A DNA stretch of 64,000 bases from Paulownia fortunei (Eukaryota; Streptophyta; Magnoliopsida; Lamiales; Paulowniaceae). This document shows, one piece after another, positions 59,945 through 64,000 of this stretch. The stretch is taken from positions 17,187,799 through 17,251,798 of the forward strand of contig CM033108.1 of the NCBI GenBank assembly GCA_019321725.1. Reading direction: 5' to 3'. The notes under the pieces were generated by a model. It was given only the letters and a program-made list of their open reading frames with translations. It had not been told where the DNA came from and ran no database searches. Made by a program: the position numbers and the translations under genes. Position 1 is the first letter of the stretch; every line of letters begins with the position of its first letter.

Positions 59945-60880
59945 CATTCAAGATAATTGAATTAAATAATTGTCATGATCTGAGCTTACCCTCCCTAAAA
60001 TCCTGGGTCCATGTGAGCAATTACTAGCAATCTGGGTGATAAAATTAGAAGAAGATATTTTCTCGTGCTGATTTCTTCACATCATTAACCTCTCCTCTCT
60101 CTCTCTCTCTCTTCCCCCGCTGTTCTTTTTAGAAACAAATAGTGACTGAAGATTAAATTACTTTGCTGTTTGATAACTTTTCAACAGGACATGTTTTTCT
60201 TTCATCAGTGATTGTACTGCACTGATGCTTATAAAGAGTTAATATTGCGTGCTGCATGAACTTTTCTTTGTCTGTATCACACACAATATGATTCCTGCTT
60301 GGGTATGTAACATATGCCAGATTCTTCAGGTGGTTACTCGAAGAAGTCAATAGAGGCAGCTGTTTCATGAGAAACTGCTGGTTTACATATTGCAACTTTT
60401 TTGTCCATTAGTATTTTACAAAGTCTTCAAATATAGCCATTAATCCCTCTACTTATGCATGGTACAAAATTTGGAAGATGTTTTTGTCATGTGTAGAATG
60501 GAAACTGTTAACTCTTGGACACTTTCCAACCTAGTTTCAGTATCATGAAATTGACAAGGCAGAGGGCTGGGACCAGGATACATACTTGTGTGTGGTAACT
60601 TTACCCAAGTTCATGCGACATACAATTGCTTTACTTTTTTCTCTTCTCAGTTTTGTCAAAATGCTTGAGAAAGGGAAATCTTGAGGTATAAAATGTATAA
60701 ACAACTGAACTAAGACCTTAGATCCAGCACTGCCAATGTATGCAACCTGGAGCACTGATGTATGTGAGTTAGCTAGTGAGGAGTTCATGTATTACTTGAC
60801 ATAATTGGGAGTGGCTTAAAGTTTGTAGTCTTGAACTTGTAGTAACATCATTTCTGGTGGATTTTACTTTTACTCTTTAG
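59945..60880 (+). other. Probable bZIP intron, 5' of the exon
   Basis: No coding match to the N-terminal half of a group C bZIP was found. It contains a (CT)n run at about 60095-60112. It ends with T-rich sequence and the acceptor CTCTTTAG at 60880. Confidence 0.5.
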
Positions 60881-61091
60881 CAAATGGGCGGGATTCATCG
60901 AAGACACAAGACAAGGATTTTGGTGGACCAGTTGGTGTACCTCCCCTTCCTGCAATGTCCAGGAAATCTGGCACTCAGGTGCGGTCAACAACAAGTGGAT
61001 CCTCTGGGGATCAGTCTGATGATGATGAAGCTGAGGGAGAAACTGAGACTACTCAGAATATGGACCCTACAGATGCCAAACGCATGAGAAG
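60881..61091 (+). CDS. bZIP transcription factor exon (group C, Opaque2-like), partial gene
   Basis: A 211-bp exon between acceptor TTTAG (60880) and donor AG|GTATTC (61092), open throughout. It encodes [30 protein letters not shown], then the Ser-rich and acidic stretch [19 protein letters not shown], and ends TDAKRMRR, which directly precedes the basic region in group C bZIPs (Opaque2, CPRF2 and BZO2H types). The next exon should supply NRESARRSRRRKQ and the leucine zipper; I do not find it before 64000. Group C bZIPs bind ACGT-core promoters, often as heterodimers with group S1, in seed, stress and energy responses. Intron phase is 1 before and 2 after the exon. The preceding exon is missing, in the gap or displaced. 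It is the only undamaged coding sequence in the window. Confidence 0.85.
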
Positions 61092-61509
61092 GTATTCAGC
61101 TTAATCTTTCATGATTTACTCAGTAGATAGTTCACAATCATGTAGAAAGTTCATATATGGAAATGAGTGGACATTTGACCCTATATGTCGAGAGTTTCCG
61201 TGTATTGACTTGCGACTCATCTTTCTAAATGAAAGCCACTCATTAAACTTCTTCAAGAGATGAGCAACAAACCAAATCTGCTGAAGAGAGTTGTCTGGTC
61301 ACTGGTTAGTTTATTAATTGCTTGGATAATTATCTTCTGCATTTGCGTCCTTGCTTGCTGCACCAGACTAGGTGAATTCTGATTGTCCATGAACAAAAAC
61401 AAAATTGAAATATTCCTGTCTTTCGTCTCTTTGGAAAGTTAAATAACGCCATTGGACCAGAAACTAAATTATGAATTGAATGAAAGGCAATATGTTTCTG
61501 TATTATGAG
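61092..61509 (+). other. bZIP intron, proximal part
   Basis: Begins GTATTCAGC. No further exon is visible; ordinary noncoding sequence up to the insertion at 61510. Confidence 0.5.
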
Positions 61510-62823
61510 CAGAGACGGAAGGACCAGCGTCCACCTTCAATTTTCTAGAGTACAAATTTTAACACATAAATTTCATAAATTTAAATAATTTGCCCCCTTT
61601 TTAATTATTAAATTATCCCAATTGCCCCCTCAAGTTTATATAATTGTATTTTGAATTTGTAAATTTAATAAATTTAAAGATGTTATAAAATTATTTTAAA
61701 CTTTATTTTTTCAAAACTTTTAGATGATAGAATTTATTATTAATACAAAGTTCTAAAATGTATTTGTACTAACTTTTAAAATTTTATTATGATTTGTTTC
61801 TACAAACGTGGCCTATTTTAGTCAAAAAATACCCATTACTGTATTTTTTATTTTTTACTTTTTATTTTTTAACTTATTTGATTCCACTTTGTTTGCTTAT
61901 TATTTGAGATATCCTAATTCTTATTTTGCAAGAATTCACTAGTGTAGGCTTTTCATGATATAAATATTATTTCATTTGCTTAATAATTATGAAATAATGC
62001 TCAGATTCTTGCACTAGTTTTTGAAAGCAAGTTTGATTGGCAAAATCTATTTTTGACATGTTACTATAAATTTTTATTAATGTTAAGAATTATTTTTATT
62101 TGAATAATAGGTCTTTTTACTATAAAAGTAGTTAAAAATTTCATTAATTTTTTTAATATATTCTTAATTCATTGGTTCTTAAAATCAATTTATTTATTTT
62201 TGTTGAGTTCCATTTTTCCAATACTTTGTGCTTTATTTACTTTTCAGTTTTGTTTGGTTCAACGAGAAATTTATTCTGTCATAGGACATGATTTCACAAC
62301 ATCACAGCTAAAATTTTAAAATTAATTTTTTATTTAAAATAGGTTTCACGATTAGACTTTTTTCTTAAGTAATCTTTTACAGATGTATAGTTACTTATAT
62401 AAATTGCATTTTATTTGATGAACACTTTTCTTTTTTATAATAATAAAAAAGTTTTTAAAATCTAATAATAACCCGTAAGATTGTGATGAAACTGTTAGAA
62501 TTACTCTAATTTATAGATAATATTTTCTAGCTTTGTAAGTTAGTTTTATTTTGTGTTGGATTGAATTAGAATTTGTCATTTTTGTTTAGAAGTCATTTTT
62601 TGGTTGAATACTTAGGAAAATATGATAGATATGAAAAATTTATGTATACATATCATTTATTATATTTATATTTATTTTTAATATTAATTAAGAAAAAAAT
62701 CATAAAAAGAAAATATTTTTATATGTGAAATAAATAATTAATATTATATTTTTAATGATAGAATGTCACCCCCCATACAGTAATCCTGCCCTCCCCTATA
62801 CAATAATCTTGGCTCCATCCTTG
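61510..62823. mobile_element. Probable nonautonomous DNA transposon in bZIP intron
   Basis: An AT-rich 1.3-kb block bounded by CAGAGACGGAAGGACCAG and, inverted at the other end, CAAGGATGGAGCCAAG. This resembles the degenerate CAGxGGCGGAxCCAG ends of plant hAT elements. Flanking 8-mers ATTATGAG and ATAGTGGG match at only 5 positions. No coding sequence inside. Confidence 0.35.
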
Positions 62824-63006
62824 ATAGTGGGAACAAGAAAAATTGATGCAAAAGAAGTATCCTTCTCCTAAAAATATCCCCATCTGATTACCTATTCTCA
62901 GTTAACATCTTTATTAAGCACTAATCTAAATAAATGCAAAAAGAGAATATATTATTAAAAGAATACAATAATAATAAATTAGAAGTTTGAGGTTCACTTG
63001 TCTACA

Positions 63007-63149
63007 TTCATCTATTTTTCCTTTCAGAACTTTCATTTAAGGAAAACTTAGTTTACAAAGTGGATGTCATGTTGCTAAACATCCTAGGTATAAGTTTTGC
63101 ATTATTTGTGTTTGCTTGTGGGATTATTTCCTTGTGCTTATATCACTTT
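63007..63149 (+). repeat. Direct repeat, left copy, flanking the MITE
   Basis: TTCATCTATTTTTCCTTTC...TATATCACTTT; about 85% identical by eye to 63548-63692, offset 541 bp. It is intronic. Confidence 0.8.
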
Positions 63150-63161
63150 GAAGTTGACTTC

Positions 63162-63546
63162 GAGGGTGTTGGTGTTTGCTAAGTATTTAAAAGATCTTAT
63201 AGGATGTTTTTGGAGCTTATAAGATGTTAAATTTATTTTAAAAATAAGTTGTTAAAGTGTTTGGATAAAATAAGATCATAGAGCTTTTAAAATCTTAGTA
63301 CTGTCATTTTTGTAATTAAAACTGTCGAAATTAAAGAAGTTTGTTAAAATAAGAACTTATTTTGAAAATAAGTTGGGGTGGAGATATTCTTTTTAAGGAG
63401 CTTATAAGCTATCAAACAACGTTTTTTTAGATCCTATAAGCTCTTTCAAAAAAAAATTACCAAACACTTTTTGTTTTTGATAGTATAAGATCTTAAACAA
63501 CTTATAAGATGTTTTAAAGAGCTTATAAGCTCAGCCAAACACCCTC
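63162..63546. mobile_element. MITE with GAGGGTGTTTGG-type terminal inverted repeats
   Basis: 385 bp. The left end is GAGGGTGTTGGTGTTTGCTAAG and the right end, inverted, GAGGGTGTTTGGCTGAGCTTATAAGC. The interior is rich in GAGCTTATAAG/CTTATAAG motifs and could fold on itself. GGGTGTTTGG ends are common in plant MITEs. I could not identify a clean target duplication. Confidence 0.65.
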
Positions 63547-63547
63547 T

Positions 63548-63692
63548 TTCATCAATTTTTCCTTTCAAAACTTTCATCTAAGGAGAACTTACTTTACAGA
63601 GTGGATGTTAATTATCGCTAAACATCCTAGGATTAAGTTTTGCATTAGTGTGTTTGCTTGAGCTGATTATTTTCTTGTGGTTATATCACTCT
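63548..63692 (+). repeat. Direct repeat, right copy, flanking the MITE
   Basis: TTCATCAATTTTTCCTTTC...TATATCACTCT. Together with 63007-63149 it brackets the MITE, which suggests a tandem duplication of intron sequence around the insertion. The rest to 64000 is unremarkable intron. Confidence 0.8.
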
Positions 63693-64000
63693 TTTTGTTC
63701 GTCTCCTGATTTTATGCTGATTGCAGATCTATTAATTGATAATTTTTCTACAAGATCTTTCATTAATTGTCGGATTTTTTTTTTCTTCTGTTAGAAGATT
63801 TGTCAAGACTAAGTTTAGCTGAATATAGAATCTGATTGTATTGCACTGTGCTAGAGTTTTAGTCATGATTTACTTGAACATAAACAAAATTCTGGAAAAG
63901 AATGTCCACTGATAGTTGACTACCCAAGGGTGCTTGTGGAAGTGGTATTCACAAACAATTAGCCAATTTTGATTAGGAACTGTAACCGATACTTGTAGGT

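Noticed and set aside
59806..60027. ORF spanning the N gap
   Set aside because: 34 of its codons are unknown bases; it cannot be treated as a gene.
1..64000. CRISPR arrays, tRNA or rRNA genes, bacterial operons
   Set aside because: No spaced identical short repeats, no recognisable tRNA cloverleaf boxes or rRNA sequence, and the content is plant nuclear.

Overview
This is a dicot plant nuclear genome window, AT-rich and almost entirely built of nested, decayed LTR retrotransposons. The only fragment that looks like an intact host gene is one exon of a group C (Opaque2-like) bZIP transcription factor near the right edge (60881-61091). The species cannot be named from the sequence. The plant assignment rests on the bZIP exon, a FAR1-related pseudogene, a plant-type LOG-like sequence, and Ty3/gypsy elements of the Athila and Tat/Retand lineages: a tRNA-Asp-like PBS, an FMDD-type RT, a second archaeal-type RNase H, and an antisense ORF downstream of pol.

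Layout as it stands. 1-5516: Athila A (minus), gag-pol plus 5' LTR, running off the left edge. 5517-6648: integrase end of a Tat element (Tat1). 6649-14810: Athila B, 5' LTR with four 177-bp subrepeats and a nested 2.5-kb solo LTR, then gag, PR, integrase remnant and an unassigned ORF (ORF X). 14811-19429: a deleted Athila copy (C') with a second nested solo LTR. 19430-21560: end of ORF X, a LOG-like pseudogene and an Athila 3' region. 21561-25436: Tat2 RT to integrase and half of its antisense ORF. 25437-30010: Athila 3' LTR, 3' region, LOG-like pseudogene and ORF X end, all minus. 30011-39676: Athila C (plus), the most complete element, with a truncated LOG-like fragment after integrase. 39823-40610: N-terminal half of a Tat RT. 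40862-43012: FAR1-like pseudogene. 45732-50695: another gypsy element (LTR remnants, gag, protease). 50930-59844: two Tat 3' ends facing each other, an ~8-kb imperfect palindrome. 59845-59944: 100 N. 59945-64000: bZIP gene region with a MITE and another probable DNA transposon in the intron.

The pieces look scrambled but can be put back in order. If 21561-39822 is inverted, the broken Athila 3' region and the broken Tat2 RT both become continuous. If 6649-55882 is also inverted, Tat1 becomes continuous through its antisense ORF. Athila B and the 25437-30010 segment then become the two ends of one Athila element (called AB here) sitting inside Tat2's antisense ORF. Its LTRs share the expanded 177-bp repeats (4 and 3 copies, against 1 in A and C), and the flanking 5-mers ATGAC and ACGAT could be a decayed target duplication. 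Athila C and C' share the same insertion point in AB (TAGTC), so they derive from one insertion that was later duplicated. This may be real chromosome history or assembly error; long reads across four junctions would decide.

The most unusual biological content is the Athila family itself. Between integrase and the 3' region it carries two extra reading frames: ORF X, an unrecognised Cys-containing protein, and an intronless LOG-like (cytokinin riboside 5'-monophosphate phosphoribohydrolase) sequence, present three times here. This suggests a host cytokinin-activation gene captured through RNA and multiplied by a retrotransposon. All copies seen here are broken.
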